Below, piece after piece: positions 7,541 through 15,616 of a DNA stretch of 19,553 nt. The stretch lies in assembly GCA_946631345.1 (NCBI GenBank), contig CAMPAA010000031.1:1-19553 (forward strand), read 5' to 3'. Position numbers and translations under genes: made by a program. Position 1 is the stretch's first letter, and each line of letters begins with the position of its first letter. The notes beneath the pieces were generated by a model that did not search any database, was not told where the DNA came from, and was given only the letters and a program-made list of their open reading frames with translations. This DNA comes from an uncultured Verrucomicrobiota bacterium. Its GTDB lineage: Bacteria; Verrucomicrobiota; Kiritimatiellia; RFP12; UBA1067.

Positions 7541-7549
7541 TGGTATAAT
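7541..7549 (+). promoter_or_regulatory. Extended -10 promoter before the Cys3His protein gene
   Basis: TGGTATAAT (7541-7549) is a consensus -10 with a TGn extension. No good -35 is seen 17 bp upstream, as is usual for extended -10 promoters. Transcription would start near 7556, leaving a leader of about 48 nt that contains a small dyad, GTTGA-CGT-TCAAC (7558-7570). This promoter would allow the small protein and the outer-membrane factor to be expressed independently of the repressor-controlled promoter. Confidence 0.6.
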
Positions 7550-7603
7550 GTGTGCCAGTTGACGTTCAACCCCGAAAACCATCCAGGAAAAGGAACAAAA
7601 GAG

Positions 7604-8059
7604 ATGAAGAAGCTTATGACAGTCGTTGCGACGGCCTTTCTGGCCGTGGCAGGGTTCGCGGCGCAGTGCGAGGGAATGACAAAGGCCGGTGCGCGCTGCA
7701 AGCGCGAGGCCGCAGAGGGCGGCAAGTACTGCATTGGACATGCAAGCCAGGCCAAGGCCAAGGCGGAGAAGCTGAAGGACGACGGCACATGCTGGGCCGT
7801 GACCGAGGCCGGCACGCGCTGCAAGCACAGGAAGGATGGCGAAAGCGACTACTGCAAGCAGCACGGTCCCGATACCAAGGCGAGGAAGCCTGGCGGACAG
7901 TGCCGCGCCCTCAAGTGGGATGGACAGCGCTGCACGCGCCCTGCGGAGGGCGAATACATCTACTGCAAGCAGCATCGCAAGCAATCGGCGGGCAGGCCGG
8001 CGGCAGAGCGCAGGGAAAGCAAGAAGGCTCCCGCAAAGAAGGCGTCCGCCAAGAAGTGA
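7604..8059 (+). CDS. Small secreted protein with three CX9CX10CX2H repeats (DUF5763-like)
   Basis: It has 151 residues. A signal peptide (about 1-20, MKK start then a hydrophobic core) implies export. The mature part has three evenly built repeats, each CX9CX10CX2H: C22-C32-C43-H46, C63-C73-C84-H87 and C100-C110-C121-H124. Each contains a G-x-R-C-K/T core and a YC-x-x-H end, resembling the DUF5763 family from memory. Three cysteines and one histidine per repeat suggest one metal ion each, probably zinc; this is inference. The tail (about 125-151) is rich in Lys, Ala and Arg with a KKAPAKKASAKK end. I chose the ATG at 7604 over an in-frame ATG at 7538 because AGGAA (7591-7595) is well placed and a signal peptide follows directly. 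It lies between the pump and channel genes, an odd position for such a protein. Its function is unknown. Confidence 0.85.
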   Translation: MKKLMTVVATAFLAVAGFAAQCEGMTKAGARCKREAAEGGKYCIGHASQAKAKAEKLKDDGTCWAVTEAGTRCKHRKDGESDYCKQHGPDTKARKPGGQCRALKWDGQRCTRPAEGEYIYCKQHRKQSAGRPAAERRESKKAPAKKASAKK

Positions 8060-8103
8060 GTGGTGGCAGAGCAGGGTTTCAACGACAAGGAGAAGGCGAG
8101 AAA

Positions 8104-9597
8104 ATGAACGTACAGAAGTTTCTGGTTGGGATGGCCGCATTGTGCGCCGCTGGATGTGTCGAGACGCGTCCAGCGTGGCTGACGGTAGGCCCCGACTTCA
8201 AGAGTCCCGAGGTCAAGGTGGATTCCTCCGCGCAGAAGGCGCCGGAAGCCGGTTGGCCGGTGACCACGAACTTCACCGGTACGGGCGAGTTTGCGCCGGC
8301 ATCCGCATCGGAGGATCCACGCACGGAGCTCAAGGCCGAGAACATCCGCCGCTGGTGGCGGCAATTCGAGGACGAGACGCTTTCGGGGCTCGTCGAGAAC
8401 GCCGTATCCAACAACCGTTCGTTCCTGATGGCGCAGCAGAGGCTTGAGCAGGCCCGTTGGCGTCTGGCCGGTTCGTGGGCTGATGTGATGCCTCACATCA
8501 CCGGCGCAGGCAGCGCCACACGCGCCCAGGGCGGCAAGAACGGAACATCCGGCGTGAAGTTCCACCGTGACGTGTTCCGGGCGGGTTTCGACGCCACATG
8601 GGAGATAGACATCTTCGGCGGCGTAAGCCGCGAGATCGAGGAGCGCAAGGCCCTTATGGAGAAGGCGGGCTGCGACCTTGCGGACGCATGGGTGTCGCTA
8701 TCCTCGGAGATCGGCAGCCAGTACATAGCGCTGCGCACGATACAGGAACGCCTCACCGTCGCCCGCGCAAACCTGAAGCTGCAGTCGGAGACGTACGACA
8801 TCCTGAAAAGCCGCCTCGATTCGGGCATAGGCGACGAGCTTGCCGTAAACCAGGCCAAGTACAACGTGGAGCAGACCCGCGCCTCAATCCCAAGGCTGCT
8901 CGCGGAGGAGGAGTCGCTGATGGATTCTCTTGCCATCCTCGCCGGCACGATGCCGGGCGCGCTCCACGCGCAGCTCAAGGACCGTCCAGACCGCGATTGG
9001 CTGGTTGAGCCGAAGCGCCTATCGGCAATCCCGCTCGAAGTGATGCGCGCGCGTCCGGACGTCCGCTCTGCCGAGTTCGCGCTGGCGGCGCAGGTGGCGC
9101 ATGTGGGTGTGTCGGAATCGCTGCTGTTTCCGAAGTTCCACATAAACGGGGCTCTTGGGCTCGAATCGCTCCACGTGCGGAAGTTTCTTGAGCGCGATTC
9201 GCTCTACGGCTCGATCGGTCCATCGGTATCCTGGCCGATCTTCCAGGGCGGCAACCTCTATGCCAACCTGAAGGCGGAGGAGGCCGCGATGGATGAGGCG
9301 GCGTACCGCTACGAGTTCACCGTGCAGTCCGCGTTCGGCGAGGTGCGCACGGCATACTCCGCCTACACGCAGGAGTATCACCGCTATGAATCCCTCAAGG
9401 GGGCGGTGAAGGCCGCGAAGGATGCCGAGAACATTTCGCAGGATCTCTACAAGAACGGCCTTGCCGACTTCAACAACGTGCTTGATGCGCAGCGTTCGCT
9501 GCTGGCGCTCGAGGAGGCGCTCGCCATCTCGCGCGGACAGATCACGCAGGATCTCATCGCCCTGTACAAGGCGCTTGGCGGCGGCATATCCATGTGA
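8104..9597 (+). CDS. RND efflux outer-membrane factor (NodT/OprM-type lipoprotein)
   Basis: This is the outer-membrane channel of the tripartite pump: a TolC-like trimer forms the exit duct. It has 497 residues, the usual size. The N-terminus has a lipoprotein-type signal ending LCAAGC, with C18 as probable lipid-attachment site (Ala rather than Leu at -3 is slightly unusual). The NodT-family hallmark VGPDFKSPEV follows at 28-37, and two repeats of long amphipathic helices make up the rest. The segment RARPDVRSAEFALAAQVAHVGV is typical of the family. The frame is open upstream, but AAGGAG (8087-8092) and the signal peptide fix the start at 8104. It is 44 nt after the Cys3His gene, so the two are probably co-transcribed. 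No terminator is obvious after its stop, so read-through into the next gene is plausible. Confidence 0.93.
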   Translation: MNVQKFLVGMAALCAAGCVETRPAWLTVGPDFKSPEVKVDSSAQKAPEAGWPVTTNFTGTGEFAPASASEDPRTELKAENIRRWWRQFEDETLSGLVENAVSNNRSFLMAQQRLEQARWRLAGSWADVMPHITGAGSATRAQGGKNGTSGVKFHRDVFRAGFDATWEIDIFGGVSREIEERKALMEKAGCDLADAWVSLSSEIGSQYIALRTIQERLTVARANLKLQSETYDILKSRLDSGIGDELAVNQAKYNVEQTRASIPRLLAEEESLMDSLAILAGTMPGALHAQLKDRPDRDWLVEPKRLSAIPLEVMRARPDVRSAEFALAAQVAHVGVSESLLFPKFHINGALGLESLHVRKFLERDSLYGSIGPSVSWPIFQGGNLYANLKAEEAAMDEAAYRYEFTVQSAFGEVRTAYSAYTQEYHRYESLKGAVKAAKDAENISQDLYKNGLADFNNVLDAQRSLLALEEALAISRGQITQDLIALYKALGGGISM

Positions 9598-9634
9598 GCC
9601 GACATTAAGGCGGCAACGTCGTGGTGACTGACGA

Positions 9635-10990
9635 ATGAAAAGAATCTATGCATCATTGTTGTCGGCACTGCTGCTTGCGGCGGGCGGTCTGCCGGCAAAG
9701 ACGGCTCCGTTCAAGGATGGCGACCGCGTGGTGTTCCTCGGGGATTCAATCACGCACGGCGGTTGGTACGTCACTCAGCTCCAGTACATCTGGAACCTGC
9801 GCAATCCCGGCAAGCGCCTCACGCTCATAAACGGCGGAATCAGCGGCGGCACCGCCGCCGGCGGGCTCGCGCGCTTCGACTGGGACATCGCGCCAGAGCG
9901 GCCAAACCGAGTGTTCGTGATGTTCGGCATGAACGACGTGGGGCACGGCGCATACTGGAACCCCGCCACGGCGAGCGCCAAGGATTTCGAGGCGCGTCGG
10001 AACAAGGTGGATCGCTACTGCACCGACATGCGCGCCATCATCGCAAAGTGCCGCGCAATCGGCGCTGATGTGACGCTGCTTACGTCCACGCCATACGACC
10101 AGTATTCCACGCTGATCGCCAAGCCGGTTGTGGCGGGCGTCAACGATCCAGGCCTGTTTACGTTTGCGAACGCCGCGCGCGGCCTCGCAGAGGCTGACGG
10201 GCTCGGGTTCGTGGACCTGTACAGCCCACTCACGCCGATTCTCCGCAACAACCCGGACGTCAAGTTCCTGCCTGACCGCGTCCACCCCCGCGACAACGGG
10301 CACCTCTTGGCGGCGGCGCTCATACTGGAGGCGATGGATTTCCCCGCAAAGGTTGGCGAGGCTGTGTTTGACGCCTCGAAAGGCGCACGCACCTTCACTT
10401 ACGCCCCCACGGCCCTGCCGATTCCCGCCGACCGACACTACATGAGCGACGACAGGCTGTATCCGTTGACCGACAGGCTCAACCGTGAGATCATACGCAT
10501 CAAGGGCCTACCGGACGGCGCATACCGTCTCGCTGCGGGCGGCAATCCGATAGGCACGTTCTCCGCAGCGAATCTTGCAAAGGGCGTGAACATCGCAACG
10601 CTGGATACGCCGTCGCAGCGCAGGGCGCAGGAGGGCCTGAAGATCGCGGCGGAGCTGAAGAAGCTTGCTGGCAGTCTGCGCGGCCTGCCGCAGTGCTACA
10701 TCCAGATCACAAAGCGCGGCGGCGACATCAACGACCAGGCGAGCTGCTTCGCGAAGCTTGACGAATGGGTGGAGGAGCAGCGTGTGGCTAACCTTGCGGA
10801 CGGCCACTACTACCGCTACTACAGCGGCGTGGTCAAGAACTTCAAGGGGCTGTACCCGAAGCGCGAGGCCGAAAAGGCGAGGCTTGAGAAGCTCCGCGAA
10901 GGCCTCTTCAACCATTGCCGCGACCCAAAGCCGTTCGAGATCGCGGTCAGCCCGGTTGAGCCGCCACCCGCGACCGGGCGCGCAAAGTAA
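9635..10990 (+). CDS. Secreted SGNH/GDSL-family esterase with long C-terminal extension
   Basis: This is a predicted exported ester hydrolase of 451 residues. A signal peptide spans about 1-22. SGNH blocks are complete: FLGDSITHGG with nucleophile Ser38, NGGISGG (Gly67-68), FGMND with Asn100, and LPDRVHP with Asp214 and His217. That fold ends near residue 235. The next ~215 residues are charged and mainly helical with no motif I recognise; family members without this part are about half the length. Likely substrates are acyl groups on polysaccharides, by analogy with carbohydrate esterases in this superfamily, but this cannot be read from the sequence. The ribosome binding site is weak (a GGTGA about 9 nt upstream). 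It begins 37 nt after the outer-membrane factor gene and 59 nt before the next esterase. Confidence 0.87.
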   Translation: MKRIYASLLSALLLAAGGLPAKTAPFKDGDRVVFLGDSITHGGWYVTQLQYIWNLRNPGKRLTLINGGISGGTAAGGLARFDWDIAPERPNRVFVMFGMNDVGHGAYWNPATASAKDFEARRNKVDRYCTDMRAIIAKCRAIGADVTLLTSTPYDQYSTLIAKPVVAGVNDPGLFTFANAARGLAEADGLGFVDLYSPLTPILRNNPDVKFLPDRVHPRDNGHLLAAALILEAMDFPAKVGEAVFDASKGARTFTYAPTALPIPADRHYMSDDRLYPLTDRLNREIIRIKGLPDGAYRLAAGGNPIGTFSAANLAKGVNIATLDTPSQRRAQEGLKIAAELKKLAGSLRGLPQCYIQITKRGGDINDQASCFAKLDEWVEEQRVANLADGHYYRYYSGVVKNFKGLYPKREAEKARLEKLREGLFNHCRDPKPFEIAVSPVEPPPATGRAK

Positions 10991-11049
10991 AGTCGGCTCG
11001 TTCCAGCGCGGCCTCATGGGTGTCAGATTTGAAAGGAAGGAATAAACAA

Positions 11050-12531
11050 ATGACAACAAGAAAAGGTTTAACGCTGGTTCTGGCCGGAGTGCTTTCGCTC
11101 GGTGCACTGGCCGCCCCGCACAGGTTCGCGTCCCTCGATCCGAAGCCGCAGTCGGATGATCCGGAAGGGTGGTGGATGAAAAGGTTCCGCGAAAAGCAGC
11201 AGCAGGCGTGCAAGACAGGCGGCGATGTTGTGTTTATCGGGGATTCCATCGTGCACGGCTGGGAGGGACGAGGACGCGTCCAGTGGGAACGGTATTTCGC
11301 CGGAGCCCCCTATAACGCGCTCAACCTCGGCTTCGGCGCAGACCGTACGGAGCATGTGCTATGGCGTCTCGAAAACGGTGGGCTGGACGGATTCAAGGCC
11401 AAGGTCGTGGTGCTGATGATCGGCACCAACAACACCGGGCACCATCCGTTCTCCGAATGCCCTCCCAGCGACACGATCGCCGGAGTCAAGGCGATAGTAG
11501 ACCTCATCCGCGAGAAGCAGCCGCAGGCGCGCATCATCCTGCATCCGATCTTCCCGCGCGGCGAGGGGCCGTCCGACGAGAATCGCAAGAGGAACGAGAC
11601 GGTGAACCGCGAGATCGTGAGGATTGCGGATGGTCGGCATGTGATCTGGTGCGACTTCAACGACCAGCTCCTGAATGCAGACGGCACGCTCTCCCGCGAG
11701 GTCATGCCAGACCTGCTCCACCCCGGCGCGCTGGGTTACGAGGTTTGGGCCAACGCCCTCCTGCCGGTGCTGAAGGACGCTCTTGCATCGGCGCCGGAGG
11801 AACCGGTGGCCGGGCGTTTCGCCGCCCATCCGAGGCTTATGCCTGTTGAGCCCGGCACCTCTGCCGCATGCCGCCCGGCCACGCGGTTCGACGCCGTCGG
11901 ATCGCGCGGACCATGGTGGTGGCTCAAGCGCCTCGTCGAGAAGCGCAGCCAGATAGCGGCGTCTGGCGGCGAGTTCGACCTCGTAATGTTCGGGGATTCG
12001 ATCACCCATTTCTGGGAATACGACCACTTCAGCTGCGGCCTGGAAGTGTACCGCAAGCTCTGCGCAAGGTACAAGGTGCTGAACATCGGCTATGGCGGCG
12101 ACACAACGGCCAACCTTCTTTGGCGCGGCGAAAACGGCGAGCTTGACGGCTACAAGGCGAAGTGCGTGATGCTGATGATCGGCACAAACAACCGCACAAG
12201 CCCTGAGGATACCGCCGAGGGCATCCGCCGCATCATTGATCTCATCGCGCGCAAGCAGCCGCAGGCCAAGGTCATTCTCTCGCCGATCTTCCCGCGCGGC
12301 CGTCCGGATGACAAGCGGCGCGCCGAAAACGAGAAGGTCAATGCGATCATAAAGGGCTTTGCGGACGGCGACCGCGTAACGTGGCTCGATTTCAATGCGC
12401 GCTTCCTCAACCAGGACGGAACGTTCAAGCCGGACATGATGGTGAAAGATCTGCTCCATCCGTACAAGGGTGGATATGAGGTGTGGCTGGAGGCAATGCT
12501 CCCCCGCCTTGAGGAAATCTGCGGCAAGTAG
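11050..12531 (+). CDS. Secreted double-domain SGNH/GDSL hydrolase (tandem catalytic domains)
   Basis: It has 493 residues, with a signal peptide at 1-22. Two homologous SGNH domains of the PAF-acetylhydrolase-like type follow one another. Domain 1 has GDSIVHGW (Ser66), NLGFGADRT, MIGTNN (Asn127) and DLLHP (Asp221, His224). Domain 2 has GDSITHFW (Ser317), NIGYGGDTT, MIGTNN (Asn380) and DLLHP (Asp467, His470). Both triads are intact, and both end in a GYEVW segment, so this is an internal duplication in which both halves are probably active. A linker of about 40 residues separates them. The ATG at 11050 is preferred over an in-frame ATG at 11020 because AAGGAAGGA (11033-11041) is well spaced and the signal peptide begins here. 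A strong hairpin spans its stop codon. Substrate unknown; O-acetyl or other acyl groups on glycans are a reasonable guess. Confidence 0.9.
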   Translation: MTTRKGLTLVLAGVLSLGALAAPHRFASLDPKPQSDDPEGWWMKRFREKQQQACKTGGDVVFIGDSIVHGWEGRGRVQWERYFAGAPYNALNLGFGADRTEHVLWRLENGGLDGFKAKVVVLMIGTNNTGHHPFSECPPSDTIAGVKAIVDLIREKQPQARIILHPIFPRGEGPSDENRKRNETVNREIVRIADGRHVIWCDFNDQLLNADGTLSREVMPDLLHPGALGYEVWANALLPVLKDALASAPEEPVAGRFAAHPRLMPVEPGTSAACRPATRFDAVGSRGPWWWLKRLVEKRSQIAASGGEFDLVMFGDSITHFWEYDHFSCGLEVYRKLCARYKVLNIGYGGDTTANLLWRGENGELDGYKAKCVMLMIGTNNRTSPEDTAEGIRRIIDLIARKQPQAKVILSPIFPRGRPDDKRRAENEKVNAIIKGFADGDRVTWLDFNARFLNQDGTFKPDMMVKDLLHPYKGGYEVWLEAMLPRLEEICGK

Positions 12532-12551
12532 ATTTGTGGTTGCCGCAGATT
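12516..12551 (+). terminator. Terminator-like hairpin spanning the esterase stop codon
   Basis: The 12-bp perfect arms AATCTGCGGCAA (12516-12527) and TTGCCGCAGATT (12540-12551) have a 12-nt loop. The left arm lies in the final codons. The sequence after the stem is only moderately T-rich (CTTCAACTTTTGTG), so termination may be partial. It separates the esterase block from the promoter at 12566. Confidence 0.6.
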
Positions 12552-12565
12552 CTTCAACTTTTGTG

Positions 12566-12593
12566 TTGAAAAAAAAAATGGATGTGGTATCTT
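12566..12593 (+). promoter_or_regulatory. Promoter of the SUMF1/GH42 operon
   Basis: A -35 TTGAAA (12566-12571), a 16-bp spacer beginning with an A-tract, and a -10 TATCTT (12588-12593) with a TGG extension (12585-12587) make a plausible sigma-70 promoter. A small dyad TTCAAC/GTTGAA (12553-12570) overlaps the -35. The leader of about 55 nt contains a GGGC-GCCC mini-hairpin (12606-12619). Confidence 0.6.
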
Positions 12594-12655
12594 ATCAAGT
12601 CCGTAGGGCGATAATGCCCACGCATCTTGACTTAACCACTGAAAGGAATACGACA

Positions 12656-14074
12656 ATGAAGAAGCCGGGAAACGGTTTGGCGCGCAATTTTCTTGCGCTC
12701 TCGTCTGTGGCATTTGCGGGGTTGCTCCATGCGGGCGACGTGCCTACGGTATCTGATGTTTCGATGCTCCAGCCGCAGGGATCGAGACTTGTCACGGTCT
12801 CGTACAGGCTCACCGGCGCGCCAGGCATCGTGACGCTGGACGTGCAGACCAACTTCACCACCGCCGCCGGCGCAACGGGATGGGCCTCCATCGGCGGCGC
12901 GAACATCACGCACGTCACGGGCGACGCCTACCGGCTCGTGCAGAACGACGAATCGGGCTTGAAGAAGATATACTGGGCGGCGGAGAAGTCCTGGCCCGAC
13001 CACCGCATCGATGCGCCGGATAAGATACGCGCGGTAGTCCGCGCCGTATCCACCAACACGCCGCCGGACTACATGGTGTGCAACCTCATAGACGGCACGC
13101 GGTTCTACTACGACACCGTCGAGCAGCTGCCGGGCGGCATCGACTCCGACGACTACCGCAAACACCTCTTCGTGATGCGCAAGATACACGCCAAGGGCAG
13201 GACGTTCCGCATGTGCACCGCCACATCACAGGCCGGGTACGAATGGCACGACACGCCGCACCTTGTGGGCTTCACGCACGACTACTACATGGGCGTGTTC
13301 GAGATAACACAGTGGCAATGGTACTATGCGATGAACAAAGCGACCGGTGTGAGCGCAAACGCCAAAGACCCAAGCTTCAAGAAGGGCGAGATGCTGCCGG
13401 TGGAGAACTTCATTCCTGCAGATATCGGGTTGTGGCAGGGTACGCTGCCCGGCCCGACGAAGACCGAGGACGGAGAGTACATCGACAACTGGACTGTCGT
13501 CGGGGACAGGTGCTTCGTGGCGCAGATGCGCACCCTCACCGGGCTTGGCGAGAAGCTCCATTCGCCCACCGAGGCGCAGTGGGAGTTCGCTTGCCGAGCC
13601 GGAACGCACACGAGCTTCAACGACGGAACCGACTATACTAACGATGTAGAGGTGATGGCCTCGACGCTCACCAACATCGCCCGCTATGCCGTAAACTCGA
13701 TGGTGGACAACGGCAACGGCACCGTGACGACGAACGGAACAGTGCGCGTCGGCAGCTACCGGCCCAACGCCTGGGGCCTCTATGACATGCATGGCAACGT
13801 TGCGGAGTGGTGCCGCGACCATCGCGGATGGAACGACATGACGTCATACAAGGATGCGACAAAGGTCTATGTCGATCCAGTCGGGCCTGCGGAGGCCGAT
13901 GGCGGCGCGTACATATCCACGCACTACTCGATACGCGGCGGCGGATGGCGCAACAGCGCAATGGATTGCCAGAGTGGGCACCGCGGAGGCTCCGACAACT
14001 GCTGGGCGATGCAAAAAGACGGGCGCACGACCGTCATCGGCGGTCGCCTCTCGTTCACCATCTTCGAGGAATGA
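12656..14074 (+). CDS. Secreted SUMF1/FGE-fold protein, paralog 1
   Basis: It has 472 residues. A signal peptide lies at about 1-26. Residues 27-150 form a beta-rich domain (VSDVSMLQ, VTVSYRLTG, NITHVTGD) seen also in the next gene. A SUMF1/formylglycine-generating-enzyme-type domain follows from about 170: YYMGVFEITQWQW (210-222), SPTEAQWEFACRAG (303-316), GLYDMHGNVAEWC (374-386), RGGGWRN (427-433) and a C-terminal GGRLSF. A cysteine (C438) sits where the first catalytic Cys of true FGE lies, but position +5 is Arg rather than Cys. Sulfatase activation is therefore doubtful, and a binding or other oxidative role is possible. AAAGGA (12642-12647) fixes the ATG at 12656; the frame is open further upstream. 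First gene of a three-gene operon. Confidence 0.87.
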   Translation: MKKPGNGLARNFLALSSVAFAGLLHAGDVPTVSDVSMLQPQGSRLVTVSYRLTGAPGIVTLDVQTNFTTAAGATGWASIGGANITHVTGDAYRLVQNDESGLKKIYWAAEKSWPDHRIDAPDKIRAVVRAVSTNTPPDYMVCNLIDGTRFYYDTVEQLPGGIDSDDYRKHLFVMRKIHAKGRTFRMCTATSQAGYEWHDTPHLVGFTHDYYMGVFEITQWQWYYAMNKATGVSANAKDPSFKKGEMLPVENFIPADIGLWQGTLPGPTKTEDGEYIDNWTVVGDRCFVAQMRTLTGLGEKLHSPTEAQWEFACRAGTHTSFNDGTDYTNDVEVMASTLTNIARYAVNSMVDNGNGTVTTNGTVRVGSYRPNAWGLYDMHGNVAEWCRDHRGWNDMTSYKDATKVYVDPVGPAEADGGAYISTHYSIRGGGWRNSAMDCQSGHRGGSDNCWAMQKDGRTTVIGGRLSFTIFEE

Positions 14075-14088
14075 CAGAGGTGGACGCC

Positions 14089-15606
14089 ATGAGCAGACGA
14101 TTGACTTTCTTTATGCTTGCTCCGGCTTTCGCCGCCCTCGCATCCGATCCTTCGGTAAGTGGCGTATCAGTGTCGCAGGATGCTGGTTCTCGTCGGGTGG
14201 AGGTCGCCTACACTATTTCCGATGCACCGGCCGTGGTGACGGTTGAGGTCTACACCAACACTGTCGCGGATGCATCCGGCGAATGGGTGAACGTCGGCGT
14301 ATCGAACGTGACGCATGTGACGGGCGACGTGTTCCGCGAGGTGCCGGAAGGCGACCACAGTCTCTACTGGCTGCCGGGCGAACAGTTCGCGGAGGCCGAT
14401 CTCGGCGCTGTCAAGGCCGAGGTCAAGGCCTGGCCCACGAACAACACGCCAAACTACATGGTCTACGACCTCGTCTCCAAGCTCAAGTGGTACTACGACG
14501 ATGAGGCGCAGCTGCCGGGCGGCATCGGTTCGGACGACTACCGCCGCCACCTCTTCACCATGCGCCGCATCCCGGCCCGCAACGTGACGTGGTGGATGTG
14601 TTCGCAGTCCGGTTCGGCGGGTTTCGACTCCGCGCGCGAGTGCCGCCACCAGGTGATGTTCACCAACGACTACTACATGAGCGTGTTCGAGACGACCCAG
14701 TGGCAGTGGAAGTTCGTCATGGGCAAGGAGAAGAACGACTTCACCTTCAAGACGGACGGCGACATGCGTCCTTTCGAGGGGTATTATCCGGCGAACAGCG
14801 TATGGGACAACGGCCAGACATGGCCGACCAACAAGAACGGCGTCACAAGCTGGGCTTCAAGCGACGCCTACTTCATCGGCAAGTTCAGGAAGCTGACGGG
14901 GTACGGCCAGTACTTCTTCCTGCCGACCGAGGCGCAGTGGGAATACGCCTGCCGCGCCGGGGTCGACCACGACTTCAGCGACGGCGGCGACGTAGGTGCG
15001 AAGGGCGAGACCACGAACACGCATCTCGACAAGCTCGGCCGCTACGCCGGCAACGGCGGCATGGTTGACGGCGTGGCGGACTACACGGTGGGGCCGACCA
15101 ACGGAACGGCCCGCGTGGGCAGCTACCTGCCTAACGCCTGGGGCCTCTACGACATGCACGGAAACGTCGCGGAGTGGTGCATAGACCTATACAACAAGAA
15201 CCAGGGCCACATGATCCCTCTTGGATGGGACAGCGGCGAGGTGCAGGTGGATCCGCGCGGCGACTCTTTTGACGATACCGGGATAGCCACCTGGCGATGT
15301 GCGCGCGGCGGAAGCTGGGCATCCAAGCCGGCGGCTTGCAGGGCGTCCGACCGCAGCACGGCGTTCCAGTTCTGGCAGAACGGCTGCAAGCCGTACTGCG
15401 GCTTCCGCATGTGCCTCACCCTGTTCGACGGCGCGGACGCCGCAATGTCCTCTGCCAGCGGAACGGCGACCGGCGTAGTGTCGGCATCGCTTTCGCGCGG
15501 CGTGTGGGAGGTTTCCGCGTTCGAAAGCCGCTTTGCAAGCGAGGACAGCGACGAGGCGGAAAGTTTCCGGTCGGACAAGATCGGAACGGCGTTCATATTC
15601 CGGTAG
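14089..15606 (+). CDS. Secreted SUMF1/FGE-fold protein, paralog 2
   Basis: It has 505 residues with the same layout as the preceding protein. A signal peptide lies at 1-19 and the shared beta-rich domain at about 20-135 (SGVSVSQDAGSRRVEVAY, NVTHVTGD). The SUMF1 domain follows: YYMSVFETTQWQWKFVMG (195-212), LPTEAQWEYACRAG (278-291), GLYDMHGNVAEWC (352-364), RGGSW (406-410), C417 and GFRMC (438-442). As in paralog 1, position +5 after the conserved Cys is Arg. A tail of about 60 residues after GFR is Ser/Ala-rich then acidic and is not part of the usual fold. An upstream ATG at 14071 overlaps the previous stop, but AGAGGTGG (14076-14083) points to 14089. The gap is 14 nt after paralog 1 and 10 nt before the GH42-like gene, so all three are probably co-transcribed. 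Confidence 0.87.
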   Translation: MSRRLTFFMLAPAFAALASDPSVSGVSVSQDAGSRRVEVAYTISDAPAVVTVEVYTNTVADASGEWVNVGVSNVTHVTGDVFREVPEGDHSLYWLPGEQFAEADLGAVKAEVKAWPTNNTPNYMVYDLVSKLKWYYDDEAQLPGGIGSDDYRRHLFTMRRIPARNVTWWMCSQSGSAGFDSARECRHQVMFTNDYYMSVFETTQWQWKFVMGKEKNDFTFKTDGDMRPFEGYYPANSVWDNGQTWPTNKNGVTSWASSDAYFIGKFRKLTGYGQYFFLPTEAQWEYACRAGVDHDFSDGGDVGAKGETTNTHLDKLGRYAGNGGMVDGVADYTVGPTNGTARVGSYLPNAWGLYDMHGNVAEWCIDLYNKNQGHMIPLGWDSGEVQVDPRGDSFDDTGIATWRCARGGSWASKPAACRASDRSTAFQFWQNGCKPYCGFRMCLTLFDGADAAMSSASGTATGVVSASLSRGVWEVSAFESRFASEDSDEAESFRSDKIGTAFIFR

Positions 15607-15616
15607 GATTTGCGGG

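Noticed and set aside
12553..12578. TTCAAC/GTTGAA hairpin followed by ten A residues as a terminator
   Set aside because: The run is A on the plus strand. On the minus strand the T-run precedes the stem, so neither orientation gives a stem followed by U residues. The A-tract is better read as part of the promoter spacer.
12656..15606. True formylglycine-generating enzymes for sulfatase activation
   Set aside because: The second catalytic Cys is absent by eye in both proteins and no sulfatase gene is in the window. The fold assignment stands, the enzymatic name does not.
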